Shown here one piece after another: positions 22,261 through 33,310 of a stretch of DNA of 64,000 nt; within the stretch, counting starts at the first letter, position 1; every line of letters starts with the position of its first letter. The position numbers were made by a program, and so were the translations under genes. Under the pieces are notes generated by a model. That model did no database searches and was not told the origin of the DNA. It was given only the letters and a program-made list of their open reading frames with translations. The stretch spans positions 197,373,807-197,437,806 of the forward strand of contig NC_073745.1 in NCBI RefSeq assembly GCF_029784135.1. Direction: 5' to 3'. Origin of the DNA: Toxorhynchites rutilus septentrionalis (taxonomy: Eukaryota; Arthropoda; Insecta; Diptera; Culicidae).

Positions 22261-22804
22261 CATAATTATGAAACCACAAGTTGCCATTCTGGTTAGTAAA
22301 ATAACAACGTATCCCCAAAGTTGCAGCCGTTTTATAAATTTGGCAACGCAGAAGTAACTTCATCGCAAGGTTGCGATTGGCAGCAAACGTCAAAATTTTG
22401 TTCTGATTATTTCCGTTCTGCGTTGGTTGTGATTAAGTTGTTTTATAAAATAATGATTTTTGCTTTTCTTTAGGCGACGCGTGAATGTCTCAAAACTCGG
22501 ACTAAACAATTATAACAACAAAAACAAACATCCTCAGTTGATAACCACCGGTGCGAAAAAGAAAATAGTACAACAGCAACCATGATAGCAACGACTGGTG
22601 CGAAAATGGGCTGCTATCCAAAATAGCAACGATTAAAGTTGTGAAATTACCAACGTTTAAAGCAGTTTAAAGTACGTGTATAGCGTTGTACAGGTACCAT
22701 CGTAGCATGGCACACATACTTTGGTTGTACATTGTACCGCATGTCAAACTGACAATCAGAAATTCGGCAAGTGTTTTGATTCGGTTGGAAAAAAAAATTA
22801 TATA
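22261..22804. other. Spacer before the Tc1 element
   Basis: No gene found. A TA target duplication of the next element lies at 22803-22804. Confidence 0.35.
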
Positions 22805-22899
22805 CAGTGATACAAACTCGTAATCGTACTCCACTGTGCAAATCTCTTTTCCCTTCTTTTGAAAGTCGAAAACAAAGTTTCAGAACATTCTAATTCGAT

Positions 22900-23747
22900 G
22901 AAGTCATAGTGTCATATGATAGTAAAAAGGTTTGCTATCTGTTTTCAGAATAATAGTTTTTATTTCTGTAAGAATTGAGAAGTATGTGCGAATGTATGAA
23001 AATTGACTCAAACTCATAATCGTACTCTGGTTGAAATTTCAACTCGATTCATAAAGCGTTAATCTATTTCAGGATTCCATCATTAGTATGGTATCCCTTG
23101 TTCATTGCAACTATCTTTAGCTGTCTTTAGTCGTTATCTACGAGTTTTTTGGTGCATTCGTTTTAAAAATCGTTATTTTTAGAAATTTGATGATTTCTAA
23201 ATTTCCTACACAGATGACTTTCATTTTTAACTGGGATTGATGCTGGGTGATTGGGAACAAGTATCAATAACTTTTGAGCAATTATAATGTAAACATGTGC
23301 GAACTATATGTGACATGTGCTTAGGGTCATCGTCTTGGTAAAACTTGAATCATCGATTCAATCTCATTTTGTTCACACTTTGCTACATGGTTTTCTTTGG
23401 TGTGTACAATTAAACATTCTGACCCAATACACCATCGATGGAAATCAACCATACCATACCCTCATACCAACCCTCCACCACCAACATGTTTATACGTTGC
23501 TTTCAGATTTTTATGCTCAATTCATTGTTCGGCTTCCTCTATACGAAACGACAATCATCGGAGTAAAAAATATTAAATTTCGACTCACCTACGGGAATAA
23601 CATCTTCCTAGTAAGACATTGGTGTGTTTCATGCTGTTTGGAAAAATGGAAATTGGAAATGGAACTGATTTATTTTTGCGTTGAACGGTTTTTCCGTCTG
23701 TGCTCGGACATTCAAGATGTTCTTCCTCGGCACATTACAAACTTTTT
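22900..23747 (-). pseudogene. Tc1 transposase, C-terminal two thirds, left arm
   Basis: On the minus strand, in broken frames, are a first catalytic region (ESKFNIFYSDD near 23580), the block before VDFHRWCIG (near 23430) and the second Asp region FKFYQDDDPKHK (about 23310-23350). Several stops prevent expression. The plus-strand open frame at 23317-23754 is only a shadow of this. Confidence 0.7.
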
Positions 23748-26700
23748 GACGTAGGACTACGTCTTTCATTTCTATACCGGGGTGTAAAATCAAAGTTTCG
23801 AAAACGAAAGCGTTACGCCGGAGACCGAGATTTTGAGCGTTAATAGCTCCTAAACAACTGAACGAAATGGTATGATAAACACTTCATTCGAAAGATAAAA
23901 TGTCTACGCGTTCTATACTTGTTACTTTTTGATCCAAAAACTTGTTTCAATAGTCTTAAAATTGCTTTCAAAACAGGCTATTGAAATCACCAATCGGTAT
24001 ATAAGCGAGCGCCGCTCGGAAATCCACTCAGTTCTAATTGAACAGCGATTGGAGCATGTTGTCGCTGTTGTGGTGAAGCTCTTCGTTTATCATGAAAGCG
24101 CGGATGAACGGTGCCACCAAGAGCCTGTTTGTGCACCTTAGGCCAGAAGAGAATCCATCAGGAGGAGAGTGATGCCACAAACGGTTCCCCGGGAAGAGTT
24201 CGGAGCAGCCGCCACACACACTCATACACGCGCAGAATTCTTTCCGTTTGGATGCCATTCAGCATCGAGAAAGTTCCGGAAAGTTCTAATCATTTCTGGA
24301 AAATAATCTGCCAGTTCCTCTGGGAATTTAAAAATACATTCATGTGAAAGAGTTTATTTGAATGTTTTCTATCCATGTAACACTGTGACCAAATACATTT
24401 AGTTTTGTGATTTTTCAATCAATCGCAATTAACAGGATAGCTTCTGAAGATTATTCTTCCCCATCAGTAGGATATTTGCGTATCCCATATTGTATGCGCC
24501 CGCAATCGATTATTGCTCAGTCGCCGAAAGTTCCGAGCTCAGAGAGTTCATTCCCCTCTAGTTTGCCTTCCAAATTGCCATCGTAAACCACACCTTCTCT
24601 CGATTCAATCACACACAAAAAGCATACTTAAGCGATATTCTGGTGGTGAGATGCATTCATTTTTCGTGAGGATCTGCCAGTTCCTCTGGGAATTTAAAAA
24701 TACATTCATGTGAAAGAGTTTATTTGAATGTTTTCTATCCATGTAACACTGTGACCAAATATGTTTCAATCAAGTGCTATTAACAGATGGTTATCGAGTT
24801 AGCATTAACCACTGGTGGGCTTCCAGTATCGAGGAAAATGTGGAAATATCTAATCGTTACTGAAAATAATCTGCCAGTTCCACTGGGAATTTAAAATTAC
24901 ATTCATGTAAAAGAGTTTATTTTAATGTTTTTTATCAGTGTAACACTGTGACCAAATACATTTGGTTTTGTGATTTTTCAATCAATCGCAATTAAAAGGA
25001 TAGCTTCTGAAGATTATTCTTACCCATCAGTAGGATATTTCCGTATCCAATATTGTATGCGCCCGCAATCGATTATTGCTCAGTCGCCGAAAGTTCCGAG
25101 CTCAGAGAGTTCATTCCCCTCTAGTTTGCCTTCCAAATTGCCATCGTAAACCACACCTTCTCTCGATTCAATCACACACAAAAAGCATACTTAAGCGATA
25201 TTCTGGTGGTGAGATGCATTCATTTTTCGTGAGGACATCGACAAGACAACATCGTTGCCTAACGTGCTGGAGGAGGTGGACGGCGAAGGATCGACACATA
25301 CACGCGCAGAATTCTTTCCGTTTGGATGCCATTCAGCATCGAGAAAGTTCCGGAAAGATCTAATCATTGCTGGAAAATAATCTGCCAGTTCCTCTGGGAA
25401 TTTAAAAATACATTCATGTGAAAGAGTTTATTTGAATGTTTTCTATCCATGTAACACTGTGACCAAATATGTTTCAATCAAGTGCTATTAACAGATGGTT
25501 ATCGAGTTAGCATTAACCACTGGTGGGCTTCCAGTATCGAGGAAAATGTGGAAATATCTAATCGTTACTGAAAATAATCTGCCAGTTCCACTGGGAATTT
25601 AAAATTACATTCATGTAAAAGAGTTTATTTTAATGTTTTTTATCAGTGTAACACTGTGACCAAATACATTTGGTTTTGTGATTTTTCAATCAATCGCAAT
25701 TAAAAGGATAGCTTCTGAAGATTATTCTTACCCATCAGTAGGATATTTCCGTATCCAATATTGTATGCGCCCGCAATCGATTATTGCTCAGTCGCCGAAA
25801 GTTCCGAGCTCAGAGAGTTCATTCCCCTCTAGTTTGCCTTCCAAATTGCCATCGTAAACCACACCTTCTCTCGATTCAATCACACACAAAAAGCATACTT
25901 AAGCGATATTCTGGTGGTGAGATGCATTCATTTTTCGTGAGGACATCGACAAGACAACATCGTTGCCTAACGTGCTGGAGGAGGTGGACGGCGAAGGATC
26001 GACACATACACGCGCAGATTTCTTTCCGTTTGGATGCCATTCAGCATCGAGAAAGTTCCGGAAAGTTCTAATCATTTCTGGAAAATAATCTGCCAGTTCC
26101 TCTGGGAATTTAAAAATACATTCATGTGAAAGAGTTTATTTGAATGTTTTCTATCCATGTAACACTGTGACCAAATACATTTGGTTTTGTGATTTTTCAA
26201 TCAATCGCAATTAACAGGATAGCTTCTGAAGATTATTCTTCCCCATCAGTAGGATATTTCCGTATCCAATATTGTATGCGCCCGCAATCGATTATTGCTC
26301 AGTCGCCGAAAGTTCCGAGCTCAGAGAGTTCATTCCCCTCTAGTTTGCCTTCCAAATTGCCATCGTAAACCACACCTTTTCTCGATTCAATCACACACAA
26401 AAAGCATACTTAAGCGATATTCTGGTGGTGAGACACATTCATTTTTCGTGAGGACATCGACAAGACAACATCGTTGTCTAACGTGCTGGAGGAGGTGGAC
26501 GGCGAAGGATCGACACATACACGCGCAGATTTCTTTCCGTTTGGATGCCATTCAGCATCGAGAAAGTTCCGGAAAGATCTAATCATTTCTGGAAAATATT
26601 CTGCCAGTTCCTCTGGGAATTTAAAAATACATTCATGTGAAAGAAGTTTATTTGAATGTTTTCTATCCATGTAACACTGTGACCAAATATGTTTCAAGCA

Positions 26701-27350
26701 AGTGCTATTAACAGATGGTTATCGAATTAGCATTAACCACTGGTGGGCTTCCAGTATCGAGGAAAATATAGAAATATCTAATCGTTACTGAAAATAATCT
26801 GCCAGTTCCTCTGGGAATTTAAAAATACATTCATGTGAAAGAGTTTATTTGAATGTTTTCTATCCATGTAACACTGTGACCAAATATGTTTCAATCAAGT
26901 GCTATTAACAGGTGGTTATCGAATTAGTATTAACCACTGGTGGGCTTCCAGTATCGAGGAAAATGTGGAAATATCTAATGGTTGCTGGAAAATAATCTGC
27001 CAGTTCCCCTTGGAATTGAAAATTACATTCAAGCGAAAGAGTTTATTTTAATGTTTTCTATCCATAAAATATCCATATAATACATTTGGGTTTGTGATTT
27101 GTCAATCAAGTACAGTTAGCAGGTTAGCTTCTGAAGATTATTCTTCAGAACAAGGTTTTTCGTATCCTATATTGGATGCATAAAACCTTGTGCCTCCAAC
27201 GTAACGCTCTCGTTTTCGAAGTCCCCCAAATATTCATTTATTCATTCATTCAGAATGGATTGAGATTCAACTTCAAACAAATGATCTCTAAATCAACGAT
27301 AGTCCTACGTCACCCTTGCGGTTATGCCATAGATATAACCTACTTCCTGT
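23748..27350. repeat. Modular repetitive element, copy 1 (3.6 kb)
   Basis: Left terminus GACGTAGGACTACGTC is inverted at the right (near 27300-27311), and a second inverted block TTCGAAAACGARAGCG lies at about 23795 and 27205. Between them two module types alternate: an 85-bp module beginning CCAGTTCCTCTGGGAATTTA (near 24309, 24675, 25386, 26094, 26606, 26803 and variants) and a longer one containing TTCATTCCCCTCTAGTTTGC (near 24550, 25113, 25821, 26332). Spacing between long modules is 563, 708 and 511 bp. The first 560 bp and last 350 bp match the copy at 34303-36295. Confidence 0.75.
23998..24035 (+). promoter_or_regulatory. TATA plus initiator core promoter in modular repeat, copy 1
   Basis: TATATAAG at 23998-24005 is followed 32 nt later by the arthropod initiator TCAGTT, whose A (24030) would be +1. 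A CCAAT motif sits just upstream (23990-23994). The whole arrangement is preserved in copy 2 at 34549-34586. Transcription would run into the tandem modules. Activity is inferred from motifs only. Confidence 0.6.
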
Positions 27351-27640
27351 TTTTTTTGTTCAATTTGATTTTTATCGATGGTGTATTGGATCAGAATGTT
27401 TACTTGAACATCCTAAAGAAAAACATGTAGCAGAGTTTGAACAAAATGAGATTTAATCGAGGATTCAAGTTTTACCAAGACAATGACCCTAAGTATAAGT
27501 CACATATAGTTCGCACATGGTTACATTATAATTGCTCAAATGTTATTGATACTTTTCCCAATAATATAGAAGTTATCTGTGTAGGATATTTAGAAACCAT
27601 CAAATTTCCAAAAATAACGATTTTAAAAACCACTTGATCA
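27351..27640 (+). pseudogene. Tc1 transposase, C-terminal third, right arm
   Basis: The plus frame reads FIDGVLDQNVYLNILKKNM then, after a stop, FKFYQDNDPKYKSHIVRTWL, the second catalytic Asp region of Tc1 transposases. It starts abruptly at the edge of the modular repeat. Stops at 27428 and 27635 break it. Confidence 0.8.
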
Positions 27641-28018
27641 AAAAATTGATGAGTATTCCTTCAGAATACACCAAAAAACTCGTAGATAACGGCTAAAGAC
27701 AGCTAAAGATAGTTGCAATGAACAAGGGATACCATACTAATGATGGAATCCTGAAATTGATTAACGCTTTATGAATCGAGTTGAAATTTCAACCAGAGTA
27801 CGATTATGAGTTTGAGTCAATTTTCATACATTCGCACATACTTCTCAATACTTAGAAAAATAAAAACCATTACTCTGAAAACAGATAGCAAACCTTTTAA
27901 CTCTCACAAGACACTATGACTTCATCTAAATAGAATGTTCCGAAACCTTGTTTTCGACTTTCAAAAGAAGGGAAAAGAGATTTGCACGGTGGATTACGAT
28001 TACGAGTTTGTATCACTG

Positions 28019-28266
28019 TATATGAAGTGAAACTTATTCTTTAATAAGCACATAAGATTTTGGCTTCCTCGCTAGCACTTCAAATTCAGCCGAATGTAGG
28101 CACATGAACAACTACCGTATGTATTGTGATCCCTATTATAAAATGCTACTTCGCCACTTGTAATAATAACCGTTGAGGTATCCCCATACCAAAAATATAA
28201 ACAAATTACATCATGTCGGCTGTCACTCGCTGGATTGGTTTTAAAATATCTTTTCAACAGGCAGAA
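28019..28266 (+). promoter_or_regulatory. Presumed promoter and 5' leader of SMIM12
   Basis: Only about 250 bp separate the Tc1 terminus from the SMIM12 start codon. A pyrimidine-AG site (tatcttttcaacag, ending 28260) just before the ATG could be the acceptor of an intron in the leader. No clear TATA box was seen. Confidence 0.4.
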
Positions 28267-28796
28267 ATGTGGCCTATTCTTTTGAACTTTTTGCGTGCTA
28301 ACGCTGCCTATATTACCCTACCAATTGCTGGAATAATTGGCTTCATTGGATATAACATCGAAAATTTTGTATCTGACAAATACACGCCCTACAGTCGTAA
28401 GTTATTCCTTCATTTTCTTTAAAGACATAGTGCCCGTCAGGAACATTCAGTCTGGAAAATCCGGCCAATGTTCAGTTTACCATCTGCATTGATGTGGACA
28501 TTTTCCATGGTTAGCAAAGTAGATATCCAAATTATAGAAAAAAAATCTAAGACTTGTATATCAAAAAACCATTTGCGTACATACATACATAAAATCCTAT
28601 TTCACAATATTGCAAATATTCCAAGTACTTTTGTAGCGCTGATTTCATTTCGTTCATTTTAGCTTCCATACAAGAAAAAAGGGCCGAGCGAATCACGGAT
28701 GAAGGAAGTCTCAAGGACGCTACGAAGGTGGAAAAGTTAGTCTACAAGGAAAACGTCTTAGGACGGAACCTTTCACCATCGCTGGAAACTAAGTAG
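28267..28796 (+). CDS. SMIM12: Small integral membrane protein 12 homolog
   Basis: Two exons, 28267-28396 and 28663-28796, with a gtaagt donor and a cattttag acceptor, give 87 residues, near the 92 of the vertebrate protein. The start MWP is the conserved SMIM12 N-terminus, so I prefer the ATG at 28267 over the in-frame ATG at 28213. One membrane segment (about residues 12-31, YITLPIAGIIGFIGYNI) is followed by a charged soluble tail with the SI.EKRAERI and VYKENVLGRN blocks that align with the family. Function of the family is poorly known; it is a single-pass membrane protein. It sits in a TE-free pocket of about 800 bp between the Tc1 structure and a LINE fragment. Confidence 0.9.
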
Positions 28797-29119
28797 ATAG
28801 TTGCAAGAGAGATTAGTAACCGTTAAGTTTTTTTTCTTGTATATAAAGTTGAAATTTCAAATAGCAACATAATAGAATTTTTAATTTTTCCATATTAGAA
28901 TCCATTGATTACTATTTTTAATATGTAACACACGTGATTGAAAACTTTGAAAAAATTCTTCATCTAAATACACAATCTCGGTTTATGACAATTTATCACC
29001 ACTATATTTCGTCAGATATTTGTCTTCCATCGTTTACTCCAGACTTCATCATCAGCAGTTCCTCATTTGAATACAATCTGTCGATGAAACTAGCAACTCT
29101 TGGAATTTCACATTAGCTT
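28797..29119. other. SMIM12 3' flank
   Basis: AT-rich; a TATAAA-like sequence near 28840 might act as a weak poly(A) signal. No other gene. Confidence 0.35.
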
Positions 29120-29330
29120 CGATCAACTTTCATTCCCCATATTGAACCAAAAGTAAATATCAAAAACTCAATTGCATGAAAAGATACTTCACTGATGGGT
29201 CTCGCCTCAATGGATCTGGCTTTGGTGTTTCCAATGAAAATTCGAGCGCCTTCCGTAAACTGCAGAAACCTTGTTCCGTTTATGTTGCTGAGCTGCCAGC
29301 AATCGACCTTGCATTGAGGATGATATCTAA
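29120..29330 (+). pseudogene. LINE RNase H fragment
   Basis: The plus strand reads RYFTDGSRLNGSGFGV and YVAELPAIDLALRMI, the first two acidic motifs of the RNase H of I-type LINEs. It is cut on the right by the Harbinger insertion at 29331, and no continuation is seen after 30430, so the rest was lost. Confidence 0.75.
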
Positions 29331-30430
29331 AGGCCCATTTATACGTTGCTAGTAGCTGACTTGACAATGAGCAGCTACTGACCCGGTGGACTCGCTTGAC
29401 AATTGGTTGACTCGCCTTGTCCGTTCACATAGTGTGAGCTGCTGGCGAGAAACTAGATACTACGGCACGGGTTTACCTGGGATGCCAGGCGATTTTTCAA
29501 ATGTCCATCAAATAGTCAGAAACAGCAATCAGGTCCGAATTTGTCAAATGATTGGTCCGAAATCGACTTCTTTATTGGTAGTTTTCATCTTAGGTTTTCA
29601 GTTGAATGTATCATTACACAATTTTATAGAGATTACAGAGCAGTGTTGAGAATAACACCTGAACAAGTGGAAAAACTGTTGAATTTAATTGCTCCACAAA
29701 TACAACGCCAAGATACACTCATGAAGGATGCTGTACCTGCAAGAGTGATAATATAAATGACATTGATATGCCTTTCTTCTGGAATATTGTTCAGATTGTT
29801 GTCGATATTTTTTAGAATCTCGAAAGCATCCATAGCTAAGATAATTCCGGAAGTATGTGATGCTTTAAATGATAGTCTAGAAGACTTTTTAAAATTTTAT
29901 TCACACGCGTCAAAAATTAAAATAATGAATGAAAATGTACTTTTTTAAATCGAATATGTATTCTGTTTCTTAGAACCTTACTTTTTTTCGCAAGTTGTGA
30001 GTGAATTTTGAATGAAAATTGTGCCTGATAATGATTCTATATTAGACATTCTCCAGAAAACTATCTCAAAAAGAAAGCGTGCCCCGCCAGCGTGCAAAAC
30101 AGAATAACAATGATTTCGTTAAGAAACTATGAGGGTTTTATTTGTTTTTCCAATAATTTTCAAGTCTATAAATATCTTCGCATATTTTCAAATATCTTAA
30201 AAATAGAGACATTTCTTTACATTTGGCATCCCTGATTCGAACGCTAAATTCTGTTTTTGACGTTTTGAAGCATGCGAGTGCGAGTAAATTCAAAAAACTT
30301 TGAAGTAGCTCGCACGCCGGATCACACATGACAATAACTGGCATGATGTGTTCACACGGTGTGAGTAGCTGCACTGCAGTAACTGACTAGACCGACTCGT
30401 ATGCTTGCTCGCACCGTCTGAACCCGGCTT
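29331..30430 (+). mobile_element. PIF/Harbinger element, 1.1 kb
   Basis: Imperfect inverted ends (AGGCCCATTTATACGTTGC and, reversed, AAGCCGGGTTCAGACGGTGC) with TAA at both borders (29328-29330 and 30431-30433). The interior encodes only the N-terminal part of a Harbinger transposase. Subterminal GAGTAGCTG/GAGCAGCTACTG motifs are repeated at both ends. Confidence 0.82.
29541..29948 (+). pseudogene. Harbinger transposase N-terminal fragment
   Basis: Frames around 29560-29756 and 29757-29948 join into ITPEQVEKLLNLIAPQIQRQ, then LLSIFFRISKASIAKIIPEV, the helix-turn-helix-like region before the DDE domain of PIF/Harbinger transposases. A stop at 29754 interrupts it and the catalytic domain is absent. 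Confidence 0.75.
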
Positions 30431-30433
30431 TAA

Positions 30434-31095
30434 GCTGATTGAACAGATCTGTGATGCAACATGTTTAATTAGACATGTTTACCTTCTATTGGACATTTTT
30501 GTAAATATTGAGTTCGGGGCCCAAATTATGGCCCCACATCGAAAGTCGCCACCAGTCGCTAATGTCCAATTACTGGTCAAAATCGACTCCAGTGCGACAC
30601 TGAGTGGTGCCTCAGCATATCGCATTATAAGTAACTTACTGTACTTTTTATGCCAATATATCTCTTACCTCCAAATTTCGGAGTGAAAATCATTCGCGAC
30701 TAGTTGAGAGAAATATTCTATTTATTATTATTGTTGAATAAGGGTCGGACTAAGGGGTTCAAGCATTTTAAATCAATGATTTTCATTGAATTTTTCAAAA
30801 TTTAGGACTGATTCTAGGCATGCTGATTCGAAAGAGGGCATTGCAATTTAAAATTGTTGTAGATGGCGACACCATGAATACATTAAATAAACCATTCGTT
30901 TGACATTTGACGTGACGGGCTGGTGGAAGTATTGACTGCATGTGTGAATTGGTGGAGACGTTGACGGAACGTAGACGTTCTTCTCCGTAACGTTCTATGT
31001 GAATCGCACATAATGTGGAAGCTATGATCAAAACAAAAGTGCATGAGCCTATCATCCACTGACAAATTCCGGGAAGGCCTATGCATTTACTATGG
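30434..31095. other. Spacer
   Basis: No supported gene. A long minus frame (30795-31340) crosses the pogo-like terminus and has no recognisable domain. Confidence 0.35.
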
Positions 31096-31144
31096 AATCC
31101 GCTGTCGCGTATTATCCGCACCGCGGATAATCGGGGTTCCACTG
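31096..31144. mobile_element. Solitary pogo/Tigger-like terminus
   Basis: The reverse complement begins CAGTGGAACCCCGATTATCC right after a TA, the terminal repeat of pogo/Tigger transposons, and contains an internal GCGGATAAT repeat. The partner terminus is not visible within the window, so only the end of an element is left. Confidence 0.6.
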
Positions 31145-31550
31145 TACTTACTTCTTCTTTCGTTTTGCATCTATCTATTTGGAAGTGATTCTTGTTATCG
31201 TAGGCACAGTGTCGACATTTATTGAAGTTTGAAATCGGCATGAAAAAAATATACTCTATCAGATTAGCACACTCGAAGGCAATTTCGTTATATTTTGAAT
31301 GAAAAGATTTTTTTATGCGTTTTGTATGCTTAAAAGACATATTCGTGGCTCTTTTATAACTCTTAGTCTATACATTTTTGATCTTTTCTCAAAAACTCAG
31401 CATTATAACTAAAAATCATTTCTAAATACAGTTTATGTTTAACCCATATCGTACCAAGCGTTCGAAAAATTGTACAGCAACTTTATTAATTTTCCATGTC
31501 TGTGGAAAGCAACCGTATGCTAACGTTTTTGCACCAAATTATACCTTAAT

Positions 31551-31920
31551 TCATCTATATACATAAAAAGGAATGTTGTCTGTTTGTCCTATTCTTATGG
31601 ACTCGAAAACTACTGAACCGATCGACATGAAAATTAGTATGTAGGGGTTTTTGGGGTCGGGGAAGGTTCTTATGATAGATCGAAACCCCTCCTCCCTATC
31701 TAAGGGGGGGGGGGGGCTTCCATACAAATGAAACACAAATTTCTGCATTATTCGAGAATTAATCAAGCAAGCGAAACCAAATTTGTCATGTGGAGGTTTT
31801 GGGGTGCAATAAACGTTTCTATGGTGAGTACACTCCTCCCCCTCTCTAAGAGGGGTCAGCCACACAAATGAAACACAAATTTCTGCATAACTTAAGAACT
31901 AATAGACGTAATCGACATAG
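31551..31920 (+). mobile_element. Helitron-like 5' part
   Basis: Begins TCATCTATATACATAAAAAG, like many insect Helitron 5' ends (TC, then an AT-rich lead and a GTCTGTTTGTCC phrase). It contains two related units with a C/G homopolymer and the phrase ATGAAACACAAATTTCTGCA (near 31728 and 31868). The matching 3' part is at 44940-45091, on the far side of the copia insertion. Confidence 0.6.
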
Positions 31921-33305
31921 GAGACGTAATCGACAACCATTAGTGTTGGGAAAACACATTTTTGTTGTTTTTTGGCCTACAAGCATAACCATTCAAATTT
32001 CCGATGAAATGATCTGTCCAGTTGAAGCATATTATCGACAAAAAGAGGGCCTAGGTGATTTTGCGGATTAAAACATATTTTTTCCATTTGGAAAACGCTT
32101 AGTCAAAACGTCTTCGTCGGTAGTTTCAGTTGTTATCGATTAAAATCAAAAAGATTTGGAAGAAAATTAGTGAAATGTCTGGAAAAGGTGCTCTTTATTT
32201 GTTGCGAGTCTATGATAGAAAAAAAGAAGGAAAAAAAGATCAGCAGGTTCGTGTTTTTTTAATTAATTGAATTTGTAAAGGCAATCTGCAATGTTGGTAA
32301 TTTTAGCAACATGATTTACCGATATCACAATCAATCGCATAAAGACGGTAGAGTGACTTACTTCAACGGTATGTGTAAATTCTGAGTATGTGGAATAATT
32401 CAATGTTGAATCCGAGGAGTTATAATGCTAAGAACCAATATTATTTTAATTTTACTAGTGATCTGATTGTTTCATTATCTGCTTGAAGATTCAAATGCAG
32501 AAATTTAGGTAATTATAACATTAAAAAAACACATTTGTTCTCTTTGTTCATCGTGTACAGAAAATAGTAATTATATGAGCAGCGTTTCAATTGTTTCTTA
32601 TATTCATCTATTAGGGAACACTAAGTAATAAGACACTATCGTGACAGACATGTTTGGACTCTACAAAGAATGTGATTCAAATGTAGATTAAACATATAGC
32701 ACATAATACAGACAATTGACGAATTTACGTTGGATTTACAACCAGATAGCGCAGCGAGTAAAATGAGGATGTTTTGTTTTTTTGGTATGAAATTCGTTCA
32801 AATTTTCTAGAAAAATCAGAATTTATCTTCAAATTTCCCGATTTCATGTATTCTTTCCACGCTGAAAAGGTTAGAAAATCATCATTTTACAATGTGCTAT
32901 GTACATTACGAGGAATGGCTTGTTATAAGTATTGTAACTTTAATTTTTTTCAACTAAGTGAACGATGAATAGGGAGTTTTGCGCTAAAAATTCTGCAAAT
33001 CCTTCTCGTATCGGCCCCTACATAATCAATGATATCAGCCAATTTGATATGATATCGATTTCATCGCAATTATCCATAGTATAAATAACCGGTATGCATT
33101 ATCAAACTTAAAATTTTCGAAGATTATCTATGACTTTGGTCAAATCGCGTGTTGAAACCATCGTAAATATACAGAACTCCAACTTTCTTACCATATACTG
33201 ACGACATTCAATGGCTGAAATGAATCTAAATTGAAATAAAATGAATAATCACCACCGAATCTTGCTTTTCAGTACGTAAAATAAACAAACACCCTCACTT
33301 TTGTG
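31921..33305. other. Probable interior of the Helitron-like element
   Basis: No Rep/helicase coding is seen; open frames are short and without motifs, so the element would be non-autonomous. An ATG at 32176 opens only 17 codons of note and is not supported. Confidence 0.35.
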
Positions 33306-33310
33306 GTTCT

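Larger units (their letters stand above)
22805..28018. mobile_element. Tc1-type transposon arranged as inverted half copies
   Basis: Outer ends are CAGTGATACAAACTCGTAAT in inverted orientation, each next to TA (22803-22804 and 28019-28020), typical of Tc1. Unlike a normal Tc1 element, inverted similarity is not limited to the ends: about 650 bp on the right (27355-28018) is an inverted copy of 22805-23450. Both arms carry the 3' part of a Tc1 transposase, pointing inward from opposite strands. The modular repeat at 23748-27350 occupies the centre. Confidence 0.85.

Noticed and set aside
23317..23754. 145-codon plus-strand open frame
   Set aside because: Antisense shadow of the decayed Tc1 transposase in the left arm.
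24513..26582. Five similar 61-95-codon open frames (24513, 25076, 25784, 26295, 35244) that look like a small protein family
   Set aside because: They follow DNA-level repeats exactly, have no start context, motif or splice support, and the opposite strand is similarly open. Kept only as modules.
30795..31340. 181-codon minus-strand open frame
   Set aside because: Crosses a pogo-like terminus; no domain, no splice or start support.
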